A stretch of DNA of 64,000 nucleotides from Aldehydirespirator sp965221185 (GTDB taxonomy: Bacteria > Actinomycetota > Acidimicrobiia > Acidimicrobiales > Aldehydirespiratoraceae): assembly GCA_965221185.1 (NCBI GenBank), contig OZ244866.1, positions 1 to 64,000 of the forward strand, written 5' to 3'. A program made the position numbers and the translations under genes. Below, piece after piece: positions 51,764-60,171 of the stretch. The stretch's first letter is position 1; every line of letters begins with the position of its first letter. The notes beneath the pieces were generated by a model. It did no database searches and was not told the DNA's origin. It worked only from the letters and a program-made list of their open reading frames with translations.

Positions 51764-53158
51764 TCAGCTGGGAAGGATCACCCAGTCGCCGGCTGCGGGC
51801 ACCCACTGGCCGTCGCGCAGTTCAACGAACTTCGAAGCTTGGTTGGGAGCGTGGGCATCGCCCGGGCCGAAGGTGTAGGGCGTTCCCAGCAGGGGAGTCT
51901 GGTAGGGCTCCAGGTTGAGCATGGCTTCGGCCACGGACTCTCGGGTGATCTCTCCGTCGATCCCGCGGAGTGCCTCTACGAAGATCGTGGCGGCCAGGTA
52001 ACCGCCCTGGGCGAACGAAGTGAGCGGCACGCCAGCGCTGGTCATCAGAGCCTTCCAGTCGTCGAGTGCAGGAGCGTCCGAGCCGTAGGGCTCGAACTCC
52101 GAGTTGGCCCTCAGCCCGTTGCCGGCGCTGCCCAGCTGCTCAGCGATGGCGTCGGTGTAGTACGAGGTGAGCCCTATCCAGACGATGTCGCTCAGGTCCT
52201 GGGCGTCGATGGCGCGCCCGACCGCCAGAGCGTGCGGCTCGACGCCGTCGATCACCACCGCCTGGCAGCCAGCGTCTCGGGCCTGCAGCATCAGCGGCGT
52301 GGGGTCATCCTCCAACGTGGCGGCCTTCACACGGAGCGCCAGGGACTTGCCGGTGATCGACTCCCAGCGGGCCACCGCCGCGTCGAAGGCGGGCGCGAGG
52401 TCCGGGATGACGAACAGGCTGATGTTGCAGACACGGTCCAGGGCCAGGGTCTCCGACGCGTAGTACAGCGACACGGTGATCCCCGCGAAGGGCCCGGTGT
52501 TCACCGGAGAGATGTTCGACGACAGGAAGCACAGCGGGTCCACGCCTGTGCCCTGGATCGAATACACCCCCTGCTCGGCGTAGAACCCCGAGTTGACCGC
52601 GCATTCGAGGATGCTGGCCGAGCCGACCATCGCCACCACGTTGGCCTGTTCCACGAGCTTGCGGCCGGCGGTCGCGGCCCCTTCAGGGGTGCCACCGTCA
52701 TCCTCAATGATCAACTCGATGGGCCTGCCGCCGATCCCTCCGCCGGCATTGACCCGGTCGAACACCGCCTTGGCCGCGACCGACGCCTCCGGGAACAGCC
52801 CCCCACCGGAGAGTGAGCTGACGTTGCCGACCCGGATCGGTTCTCCGTCCGCCACAGCCGGAGCGGCCTCAGCGGTGGTGTCGTCCTGTTCAGCGCTGTC
52901 TGGGTCCGGGGATGGTGCCGCGGCCGCGTCGTCTTCCGTCTCTGCAGCGCCGACATCTTCAGGGGCCTCGGCCTGCGAGCCGTCGCTGGGCTCGGCGGGC
53001 TCGCCTGCGGGCTCGGGCGCCTGGCCCGTGTCCGCGGCCGGTGTCTCGTCCTGCGATGGCGAGCTGTCCGCGTCGTCGCCGCATGAGGCCGCGAGCAGGG
53101 CAAGCGCGAGCACCGCGGCCAGCGGTGCTGTCAGTCTCTGGCGAGCATTGTTTCTCAT
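51764..53158 (-). CDS. ABC transporter substrate-binding lipoprotein, LivK/Peripla_BP_6 type
   Basis: 464 residues from the ATG at 53158, which has AAGGAGG in front; an upstream open extension is not coding. Lipobox LALLAASC, a long Asp/Glu/Ala/Ser linker (about 30-95), then a type I periplasmic-binding fold: IRVGNVSSLSGGGLFPEAS, VNAGGGIGGRPIELIIEDDG and FAQGGYLAATIFVEAL. The family binds branched-chain amino acids, amides, urea or aromatic acids. It is directly followed by the permease and ATPase genes and preceded by the aldoxime dehydratase gene. Confidence 0.9.
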   Translation of the reverse strand: MRNNARQRLTAPLAAVLALALLAASCGDDADSSPSQDETPAADTGQAPEPAGEPAEPSDGSQAEAPEDVGAAETEDDAAAAPSPDPDSAEQDDTTAEAAPAVADGEPIRVGNVSSLSGGGLFPEASVAAKAVFDRVNAGGGIGGRPIELIIEDDGGTPEGAATAGRKLVEQANVVAMVGSASILECAVNSGFYAEQGVYSIQGTGVDPLCFLSSNISPVNTGPFAGITVSLYYASETLALDRVCNISLFVIPDLAPAFDAAVARWESITGKSLALRVKAATLEDDPTPLMLQARDAGCQAVVIDGVEPHALAVGRAIDAQDLSDIVWIGLTSYYTDAIAEQLGSAGNGLRANSEFEPYGSDAPALDDWKALMTSAGVPLTSFAQGGYLAATIFVEALRGIDGEITRESVAEAMLNLEPYQTPLLGTPYTFGPGDAHAPNQASKFVELRDGQWVPAAGDWVILPS

Positions 53159-53205
53159 GGTCGGTCCTCCTTGGTTATTCGGTGTGCAACTCGGTACGCC
53201 TCGGC

Positions 53206-54102
53206 TCAGGACGACGCGGCCAGCAGCGGCGATGTGTCGGTCCCGCCGACCTGGACGCCTCCCGCCGGGATCACCGCCACCTCGTGCCACAGGCGCAGGT
53301 CGATCTCGAAGCCGAGGTCGCTCACCATCGTCAGGAACGAGTTGAAGATGGCCAGATGGGTCGGGTGCGTCCTCGACCAGTCCTCCAGCGACTTGAGGTC
53401 CCGGAACCATCCCACGAAGCTCGTGGACTCCAAGTCCTCGCCGTCGATGGTCTGCTCCCTGAGGAATCGGCTGGCTATGCAGCCCGTCTCGGTGTGCTTG
53501 GCCAGGAAGTCGATCCCGGCGGTCAGGTTCGGCTCGACGTCCGCGAAGTACAGCGCCCGCTCCGCCTCGCCGCAGTGCTCCCACACCTGTCCCGAGCGGA
53601 TCAGGCACAGGTTGCCGGGCAGTGGCCTACCTGGTCCGGAGGCCAGCTCCGAAGCGGCGCTGGCCGGTATCCGGTCGCGGGCCGCTCCCCAGTACTCGTG
53701 GACGTCGGTGAGCTCAGCCCCCAGCAGGTTGCGCACGCCGGGTGTGGTCTCGGGAGTGGAGTGAAGCGTCTCCCAACGCTCGGCTGGGATGGTCGCGGTC
53801 TCCTGTAGCACTCCGGGCCGGGTCAGAGACCGGGAGCGGCGGCACCAGCGTCGCTGCGCCTCCGGGTCCGTCCAGTATCCGAGAAACACGGCCACCTGGT
53901 CGTCGGTGTTGACGAGGCGGGCCCGTTCGAGATGATCGGGAGTGTCGGCTCCGCCGGTCAGCTCTGTCTTGATTTCCTCGACGGTCGCCGCGTCGCCGGA
54001 GCCCCGCACAAAGATCATCGAGAACGCGGTGCGCTCGGGCAGATCCACCGCGCTCCAAGCCGGAACGTTGGGCACATGGCCCTCAGGTCGGTTGGCAGCC
54101 AT
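53206..54102 (-). CDS. oxd: Heme-dependent aldoxime dehydratase (phenylacetaldoxime dehydratase family)
   Basis: 298 residues. The C-terminal FVGWFRDLKSLEDWSRTHPT followed by HLAIF is characteristic of phenylacetaldoxime dehydratases. His249 (in HPTHLAIF) is the likely heme ligand and His273 (in LRLWHEV) the likely catalytic His, 24 residues apart as in the Bacillus enzyme (from memory). It dehydrates an aldoxime to a nitrile. The nitrilase gene is 24 bases upstream in the same direction, which strongly supports the role. It is about 50 residues shorter than typical enzymes. Confidence 0.87.
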   Translation of the reverse strand: MAANRPEGHVPNVPAWSAVDLPERTAFSMIFVRGSGDAATVEEIKTELTGGADTPDHLERARLVNTDDQVAVFLGYWTDPEAQRRWCRRSRSLTRPGVLQETATIPAERWETLHSTPETTPGVRNLLGAELTDVHEYWGAARDRIPASAASELASGPGRPLPGNLCLIRSGQVWEHCGEAERALYFADVEPNLTAGIDFLAKHTETGCIASRFLREQTIDGEDLESTSFVGWFRDLKSLEDWSRTHPTHLAIFNSFLTMVSDLGFEIDLRLWHEVAVIPAGGVQVGGTDTSPLLAASS

Positions 54103-54126
54103 CGCATCGCTCCTTCGGGCCGTTGT

Positions 54127-55161
54127 TCAGTCAGCGAGCGGCGCAGGCGCGCCGATGTCGGTCCCGCTCGCAGCCAGAACGGGTGCCTGCGGCCCAGGTT
54201 CGCCGACTATCTCCACCGCGGGCTGGGGCCGCTTGTCGAACAGCAGCCGGGTGGCGTCGGGACGGGAGTAGTGGCCGCTGGGGTCGGCCGCCATCTTCGA
54301 GATGGGGATGAGCGACAGGTCGACCTCGGCGTAGACGATCCCCTCGGCGTGCTCGTCGAGCAGATCGGAGATGAGCCGGCCGTCGGGGCCGTAGACCCGG
54401 CTGCAGCCGCCACCGCCGCCGCCGAGCAGGCCGGCGTGCTGGTCGTTGTCGCAGAACAGCTCCATGCCCGCCGATCCCGTGACGGTGGTGGCCGCGAGGG
54501 CGAAGTTCGAGCCCTCCACCGCGTAGATCTGGGTGGCGTTCATGTTCACCTCGATGCCGAGGGCGTGGGCGCCGCCGCGGTAGAGGCAGAAGGAGGGCCA
54601 GCTGGCCACATGGACCTGCTCGCCCTGGCTGTACATGGCGAACTTCGACAGCGGCTGGAGGTGCTCCCAGCAGTTGAGCGCGCCGAGCCGGCCGATGCCG
54701 GGCGCGTCGAGCACGTGGAGGTGGCTGCCGTTGCCTTCGCCGAACATGGCCCGCTCCACGTGGGTGGGCTTGAGCTTGCGCCGGGTGAACAGCACCTCGC
54801 CGTCGGCGCCGAATATGAACTGGGCCATGTACAGCGAGCCGTAGTCCTTCTCGCTGGCCCCCATCACCACGGTGATCTCCTTGTCGGCCGCAGCCTGAGC
54901 CAGGCGGTTGAACCGGGCGTCACCGATCACGACCGAGTTGGCGTGGTACTGGGGGACGAACCGCATTCCCATCGCTTGGGCGTCGAGCCACAAGAAGTGC
55001 GGATAGCCCGGGATCCACAGTTCCGGAAAGGCGATCAGCCGGGCGTCGTTGGAGGCGGCCTCCGCGATCAGGGCGGTTGCCTTCTCGACTCCCGCGTCGG
55101 CGTCGAGCCAGCAGGGCTCGGCCTGTACGGCCGCCACCTTGTAAGGTCCGTCAGCGCTCAC
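54127..55161 (-). CDS. Nitrilase
   Basis: 344 residues. The catalytic triad is Glu47 (FPE), Lys131 (RRKLKPTHVE) and Cys164 (ALNCWEH), with the CWEH sequence and the length expected of true nitrilases rather than carbamoylases. It hydrolyses a nitrile to a carboxylic acid and ammonia. It is first in the minus-strand operon with aldoxime dehydratase and the importer and is divergent from an AraC-type gene. This arrangement matches known aldoxime-nitrile pathway loci. Confidence 0.93.
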   Translation of the reverse strand: MSADGPYKVAAVQAEPCWLDADAGVEKATALIAEAASNDARLIAFPELWIPGYPHFLWLDAQAMGMRFVPQYHANSVVIGDARFNRLAQAAADKEITVVMGASEKDYGSLYMAQFIFGADGEVLFTRRKLKPTHVERAMFGEGNGSHLHVLDAPGIGRLGALNCWEHLQPLSKFAMYSQGEQVHVASWPSFCLYRGGAHALGIEVNMNATQIYAVEGSNFALAATTVTGSAGMELFCDNDQHAGLLGGGGGGCSRVYGPDGRLISDLLDEHAEGIVYAEVDLSLIPISKMAADPSGHYSRPDATRLLFDKRPQPAVEIVGEPGPQAPVLAASGTDIGAPAPLAD

Positions 55162-55226
55162 AGTCAGATCTCCCTGCGTTGGCGGGCCCGGAGCACAGGC
55201 TCCGGATCCGTGTTTTGATTGTTGGT

Positions 55227-55247
55227 CTCAACGTAGGGAGAGTTGAG
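55227..55247. promoter_or_regulatory. Inverted repeat in nitrilase-araC intergenic region
   Basis: CTCAAC (55227-55232) and GTTGAG (55242-55247) are separated by nine bases; a second repeat GGAGC-acag-GCTCC lies at 55190-55203. Both sit in the 81-base divergent gap between nitrilase and the AraC-type gene and are candidate operators. The first overlaps the proposed TTG start of the regulator. Confidence 0.4.
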
Positions 55248-55872
55248 CGGCCGGGCCTTGATCATGCGCGAGCAGTTCGAGATGCTCGTGTTCCAGTTCG
55301 ACCGCCAGTTCCTGATGGAGCGCTGCCCCTCGCCGGAGCGGTTGACGGCAGTGCGGATGTCCAACAACACCACTGTCACCGCCCCAGTGTCGTCGTTCCT
55401 GCGCTCGATGAAGCCGCTGGCGCTGGGGAACGACAATGCCGTGTCGCGCCAGTTGGCCACGATCGCACTCGACCTTCTCGGGGTGGCGCTGGCCGATCGT
55501 TTCGGCGGCGACGGCAGTCCCACTGCAGGGCGCACGAAGCACTTCCTGAGAGCGTGCACCTACATCAACGCCTACGCGTACGACCCAAACCTCAACCCGC
55601 CACGGATCGCGTCGTCCATCGGTGTGTCGCTGCGCTACCTCCATGCCATCTTCAAAGAACACGGCATGACGGTCAGCGAGTATCTGATCAAGCGCCGCCT
55701 GGCCCGGTGCATGGACGAACTGCTGAGTCCCATGGCCGCGACCCGCACGATCACCGAGATCGCCCACAGCAACGGCTTCAAGACGTCGGCCCACTTCTCG
55801 CGCCGCTTCGCGGAGGCCTACGGCCGGTCGCCCCGAGAGGTCAAGCACAGCGGCCCGTCCGCCGTCCACTGA
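55243..55872 (+). CDS. AraC-family regulator, apparently N-terminally short
   Basis: 209 residues from a TTG at 55243; an ATG at 55264 is an alternative. The C-terminal double helix-turn-helix is intact (ARIASSIGVSLRYLHAIFKE-type first motif at about 122-141, then ITEIAHSNGFKTSAHFSRRF at about 171-190). The N-terminal sensor part is only about 100 residues, roughly half of the usual AraC_binding_2-type domain (total about 310). An in-frame stop at 55234 and the divergent nitrilase gene leave no room for the missing part, so it is truncated or a short variant. Regulators of this kind control nitrile/aldoxime genes. Confidence 0.75.
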   Translation: MSGRALIMREQFEMLVFQFDRQFLMERCPSPERLTAVRMSNNTTVTAPVSSFLRSMKPLALGNDNAVSRQLATIALDLLGVALADRFGGDGSPTAGRTKHFLRACTYINAYAYDPNLNPPRIASSIGVSLRYLHAIFKEHGMTVSEYLIKRRLARCMDELLSPMAATRTITEIAHSNGFKTSAHFSRRFAEAYGRSPREVKHSGPSAVH

Positions 55873-55887
55873 TCGCGGCGGGCTTTC

Positions 55888-56937
55888 TCACGGGCGCCGG
55901 CCCCCGGCCAACATTGCCAGCCGCTCTCTTGCCTCGGCCATCATCTGTTCGACGACGACCGCCGCGGGTGAGATGTCTTCTACAAGTCCGACTCCCTGGC
56001 CCATCAGCCACGGCATCTCTTCCCAGTCGGCCTCGGTCTCGGGCGTCGCGAGCAGCACATTGAACTTGCGCATCTCGACGGGGTCACCGCCGAAAGTCGT
56101 GTGTCCGATGACATCGAGGCCGTCCCGCTGGGTCGGGACCTCGTCCAGGCGGTCGTTGTACTCGGACACGACCCGGTTCCGTTGCAGCCGCATGGGGTTG
56201 AAGTGCGGCATCTCGGGACCGAAGATGGCGCTCAGCACAGTGTCCTCGCCGCTGGCAGCCAGGATGCGCCGCTTGTGTTCGTCGTGCACGGCCGATTCAA
56301 CTGTCGCGACCATCCGAGTGCCGACCCACACGCCGTCGGCACCGAGGGCGAGCGCCGCCGCGGCCGTCCTGCCGTCGGCGATGCCACCTGCGGCGAGAAC
56401 TAGGGCATCGTCGCCCACGACGTCGACGATCATCGGGAGGAGGGCCATAAGGGGCAGGCCGGGCATCCCCGCGACGCCCTGGTAGTTGTGGCCCCCGGCC
56501 TCCAGCCCCTGCACGATGACCAGCTCGGCGCCGGCGTCGACGGCGCGCTTGGCACCATCGACGCTGCCGACCTGCTCCCAGTAGGCCGTTCCAGCATCGG
56601 CGAGCATCGCTCGGTGATTGTCCGAGGGGTGGCCTCAATGCCATGAGACGATCGGGACGCCTTCTTCGGCGCATACGCGGACCTGTGCATCGTTGTCAAA
56701 GCAAGTGATGAAGTTGATGTTGAACGGACCGTCGAGCGCGCTGCGGATTGCACGAGTGCGGGCTCGAAGCACCTCCGGCGGTGTGAACCCGACCCCGAGC
56801 GCGCCGATGCCGCCAGCCTGCGTCACCGCGATCGCGAGGGCCGGAGTCATGCCTGCGAAGGCCATGCCCGCGCAGGCGAACGGGTGGCGGATCGCGTAGC
56901 GGTCGGTGAATCGCGTCCTGATCGTTGCTTCAGTCAT
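55888..56937 (-). pseudogene. Nitronate monooxygenase interrupted by an in-frame TGA
   Basis: A normal 2-nitropropane dioxygenase/NMO-type sequence is split in one reading frame. The N-terminal 100 residues (56937-56635: FACAGMAFAGMTPALAIAVT, GGIGALGVGF, ending VPIVSWH) stop at TGA (56635-56637). Ten codons later an ATG at 56607 begins the remaining 239 residues (AYWEQVGSV, GLEAGGHNYQG, LAAGGIADGRT, GADGVWVGTRM). Family members have SxHWGxP, so the TGA replaces a Trp codon. The rest shows no decay. It may be a fresh nonsense mutation, a sequencing error, or a two-piece protein; FMN binding would need both pieces. Confidence 0.85.
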
Positions 56938-57015
56938 GGTCTGTCCTCCGTGGTTGGGTGATGTGGTCCGCGACCTGGGTCGAGGCCCCGATTCCTGGCG
57001 GTCGGAAGGGGCGAG

Positions 57016-58389
57016 TCACGTCAAAGCCTCAACTCGCTCAGCAACGTCGAGGAGCGCCTTATCGTCACCGGCGCGTCCCACCAACTCAAGTCCGACGGGC
57101 ATGTCCTTTGGGTCTCGGTCCGTCGGAATCGTGATGGCCGGGAATCCGAGGACGCTGGCCAATGCTGGCTGACGGGTGTAGGCGTCGAAGACTCGAACGC
57201 TCTCTCCGGCGAGTTCGATGTGAAGGCTGTCCGACACTGGCACAGCGGGGCCGGCGACGGCCGGAAAGCACAAGACATCTATCCCGCATTGGGCGAACCA
57301 GGCCGCTAAGGCTTGACGGTCCCTGTCTCGAGAGTGGAGCGCCTCGGAGTAGGACTCGGCGCTTGGGCCGCCATCGGCCACGAGTTCTTCGAGGACCTCG
57401 CGCACGTCGGGGCTTCTGACGCGATCAACGAACGACTGCGCATCGAACTCATGCCCGGCGCAGCGGTGGTAGTGCTCGATGCTCCTGAGATTCTCGGCGA
57501 GGGCGATTACTAAGCCGTACGCTAGGAGACAGCCAAGATCGACCGGCAAGTCTGTTTCTTGGATCTGCACGACTCCTGCGGACGCCTTGTCCAGGACGGA
57601 GCGGGCACTGGCTAGGACGACTGAATCGATGCCAGCCCAGAGCTGTCGGGGAACACCGACCCTGATCGGGTAGGGCCGCGGGGCGAGGGGCGGGCGCGGG
57701 CCGCACAGCACCGCATCGGCCAGGGCGCAGGCCGCGACACTTCGAGCGATCGGCCCGACCGTGTCGCGTGTCAGGGAGACTGGCACGACACCATCAAGTG
57801 GCCATCGCCCGTTCGTCGGCCGGAAGCCCACGACGCCGCACAGGGCCGCAGGTATGCGGATCGAGCCCCCGGTGTCCGTGCCCAGCGCGAGTGGAACGAT
57901 GCCGGCAGCGACGGCTGCTGCGGACCCCCCGCTCGAACCGCCGGCGACCAGGGCTGGGTTGTGAGGGTTCCGGACGGCCCCGGACCAGCGGTTGACTGAC
58001 GTCACCCCGAGTCCGAGTTCGTGCATGGTCGTCTTGGCGGCTATCAGCGCGCCCGCCGCACGCAGGCGGCTCACAACTGGTGCGTCGGCTGGAGACGGAG
58101 TTTGTTGCATGGCCGGGCATCCCGCCGTGGTTGCGAGGCCTAGGACGTCGATGTTGTCCTTCACTCCGATCGGCACTCCGTGCAGTGGGCCCCGCTGGTG
58201 GGCCGGGATCCGCTCGAGTTCCGAGGCAGCCCTCAGCAGGCCACCGGGGTCGATGCCGACCAGAGCGGCGAGTTCAGTCGACTTCTCGGCGGCTGCGACT
58301 ACGGACTCAGCTGCAGTAGTGGGCCGGGATGTCGACCGCGATAGCAGGCTGGCTGCGACATTCTCTCGTGTGTAGGCACTGGGCGACAT
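57016..58389 (-). CDS. Amidase (amidase signature family)
   Basis: 457 residues from the ATG at 58389; the longer upstream frame overlaps the divergent promoter. Ser-Ser-Lys triad: Lys77 (IGVKDNID), Ser152 (GGSSGGSAA) and Ser176 (TDTGGSIRIP), with the standard 75 and 24 residue spacing. It hydrolyses an amide to acid and ammonia; in nitrile clusters such enzymes take the amide by-product or the nitrile hydratase product. It is preceded by the broken NMO gene and divergent from a LuxR gene. Confidence 0.92.
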   Translation of the reverse strand: MSPSAYTRENVAASLLSRSTSRPTTAAESVVAAAEKSTELAALVGIDPGGLLRAASELERIPAHQRGPLHGVPIGVKDNIDVLGLATTAGCPAMQQTPSPADAPVVSRLRAAGALIAAKTTMHELGLGVTSVNRWSGAVRNPHNPALVAGGSSGGSAAAVAAGIVPLALGTDTGGSIRIPAALCGVVGFRPTNGRWPLDGVVPVSLTRDTVGPIARSVAACALADAVLCGPRPPLAPRPYPIRVGVPRQLWAGIDSVVLASARSVLDKASAGVVQIQETDLPVDLGCLLAYGLVIALAENLRSIEHYHRCAGHEFDAQSFVDRVRSPDVREVLEELVADGGPSAESYSEALHSRDRDRQALAAWFAQCGIDVLCFPAVAGPAVPVSDSLHIELAGESVRVFDAYTRQPALASVLGFPAITIPTDRDPKDMPVGLELVGRAGDDKALLDVAERVEALT

Positions 58390-58529
58390 GCAGGCTCCCC
58401 GAACGGCACCTCTCGGCAACTCAAGCGGACGCGCTAGCTGCCTCGCAATCCTCATTTGTGGGGAGTTCGAGGCATTGGATCTGGATGCTGACGATCCGCG
58501 CTTGAGGAGCGTGGAGCCCGCGATCACTA

Positions 58530-59330
58530 GTGTGGGCGCGGGTGTACCTCGATGCTGTGAAGCGACGACGTCTCGGCGAGACCGTGAGTGTCCTCAGCGA
58601 ACACGCCGCTGACTCCCTACAACTCCGGGCGGCACTGGTGAAGTCGATGGCAGCGCTTCTTCGCTCCGACCACGTCGCTTCGTACGTCTGGGACGACGAG
58701 TCGGCGTGCTTCGTCGACGGAGTGACCAGCGACGCCGATCCGTCCATGGTCTCCGTGTACGAGCAGGACGCGCAATTCGCCGACCACATCGCCGGGCCGC
58801 TCCGAGCCCGCTTGGGTCCGACGCGAGTGTGCGATGTGATTCCCCAGAGGAGCCTGGTCAGGTCGCCCTTCTACGATCACTTCCTGCGGCCCGCCGGTCT
58901 TCACTGGGGACTCAATCTCTTCGCGGTGCATGGATCGGTCGACCTGGGTGATCTGCGCATATGGCGAACCAGAGCGCGTGGCGACTTCACTAGTGAGGAG
59001 GTCGGGCTCACTCGCCTGCTCTACCCGGCGATCACGGCCGCGCTGCGCCGCTGTGGCCAGGGCGACCGCCGGAGTGGTGACGCGTTCGAGAGGCTCGACG
59101 CCGCCGCCTGGCTCAGGCATGTTCACGGGCTCAGCCGCCGCCAGGCCGAGGTGGCTCTGCTTGTGGCGGAAGGGTTCGCCGACAAGGAGGTCGCGAGGCG
59201 TTTGGGAATTGGTTTCACCACAGCCCGCACACATCTGAAGGAAGGCCTAGCTCGACTCGGATGCCTCAATCGAAAGGAACTCATCCGCTTCATAGCGCGG
59301 TCGCGAGTCGATCCAGACGGTTGCGCCTAG
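58530..59330 (+). CDS. LuxR-family transcriptional regulator
   Basis: 266 residues, GTG start. The C-terminal LuxR helix-turn-helix is at about residues 197-255: LSRRQAEVALLVAEGFADKE then VARRLGIGFTTARTHLKEGL. The N-terminal 190 residues look like a GAF/PAS-like sensory region but have no motif I can name. It is divergent from the amidase across 140 bases, so it is a likely regulator of the amidase or of the whole catabolic block. Confidence 0.85.
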   Translation: MWARVYLDAVKRRRLGETVSVLSEHAADSLQLRAALVKSMAALLRSDHVASYVWDDESACFVDGVTSDADPSMVSVYEQDAQFADHIAGPLRARLGPTRVCDVIPQRSLVRSPFYDHFLRPAGLHWGLNLFAVHGSVDLGDLRIWRTRARGDFTSEEVGLTRLLYPAITAALRRCGQGDRRSGDAFERLDAAAWLRHVHGLSRRQAEVALLVAEGFADKEVARRLGIGFTTARTHLKEGLARLGCLNRKELIRFIARSRVDPDGCA

Positions 59331-59358
59331 GGCGGCGACAGCTGACTACACTGAAGTC

Positions 59359-59781
59359 ATGGCTGTGGTCTCGATCCGATTCTCAGGGGAACCGGTACAT
59401 CAACGGCTCAAGGACAGCGCCCGCAGAAGGCGCGTGGGCGTGTCGACGCTGGCGGAGAGGCTCATCGACGAGGGTCTGCGGATGGAGGCCCACCCGGGTG
59501 TGGTGTTCCGTGAGGGACCGACGGGTCGCAGGGCCGTGCTCGTGGGTGGCCCCGAAGTCTCCGATGTGATCGGCGCGGTCATCGGAGGTGACGTGCCCGT
59601 CGGACAGCGCCGCTCCAGAGCGGCCGAGCTGATGGGGTTGAGTCCGCCGGTGGTCGATGCGGCACTGACCTACTACGCGGACCACACCGAGGAGATCGAC
59701 GCCGAACTCGCCGAGCGGGACCGGGCCGCGGCCGAAGCCGAGGCTGCCTGGAGACGCCGGCAAGAGTTGCTCGAGAAGTGA
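59359..59781 (+). CDS. Antitoxin of a PIN-type toxin-antitoxin pair
   Basis: 140 residues. The N-terminus is a short ribbon-helix-helix-like part (VVSIRFSGEPVHQRLKDSAR then STLAERLIDEGLRM). The middle (HPGVVFREGPTGRRAVLVGG) and a helical region resemble the DUF433-like antitoxins that accompany DUF5615 toxins. A charged C-terminal coil (RDRAAAEAEAAWRRRQELLEK) is likely to wrap the toxin. Its stop overlaps the GTG of the toxin gene. It would repress its own operon. Confidence 0.82.
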   Translation: MAVVSIRFSGEPVHQRLKDSARRRRVGVSTLAERLIDEGLRMEAHPGVVFREGPTGRRAVLVGGPEVSDVIGAVIGGDVPVGQRRSRAAELMGLSPPVVDAALTYYADHTEEIDAELAERDRAAAEAEAAWRRRQELLEK

Positions 59782-60146
59782 GGCTGCTGCTCGACGAGAT
59801 GCACTCGCCGACCATCGCCCAGGCTCTTTCCCAGTCCGGCTGGGATGTGGTTGCCGTGGCGGCAGAGCCTTTGTTGAGAGGATCCTCCGACGAGGAGTTG
59901 CTGGAGCATTGTTGTGCCGTCGAGCGGGCACTGGTCACCGAGAATGTCGGCGACTTCTCGTCGCTGGCGGTCCGCTTTTCCGGCGAGGCGAGGGAGCACT
60001 GCGGCTTGGTCTTCACCAGCCCGAGGCGATTCAACCGAGCGTCGCTGGCCTACCCCGCCAATCTCATCAACGCCCTCAGCTCCCTTCTCGAGTCTCCACC
60101 GGCCGACGGGCGATCCTGGGTGTGGTGGCTGTCGCGAGGTGGGTAG
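59778..60146 (+). CDS. PIN-like toxin (DUF5615 family)
   Basis: 122 residues, GTG overlapping the antitoxin stop. LLLDEMHSPTIAQAL at the start with Asp6/Glu7, GWDVVAVA, SSDEELLEHC and RALVTENVGDFSSLA with the second acidic cluster are typical of DUF5615 PIN-like ribonuclease toxins. It would cleave RNA when released from the antitoxin. Unlike VapC it is the mini-PIN type. It may be part of addiction or stress control rather than of the flanking catabolic genes. Confidence 0.85.
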   Translation: MRLLLDEMHSPTIAQALSQSGWDVVAVAAEPLLRGSSDEELLEHCCAVERALVTENVGDFSSLAVRFSGEAREHCGLVFTSPRRFNRASLAYPANLINALSSLLESPPADGRSWVWWLSRGG

Positions 60147-60171
60147 TGGGACGAGTTGTCGCCGGATCCGC

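Noticed and set aside
55888..56937. TGA read as Trp or selenocysteine in the NMO gene
   Set aside because: TGA is used as a normal stop in many overlapping gene junctions here and Trp is coded by TGG throughout; no SECIS-like structure was recognised.
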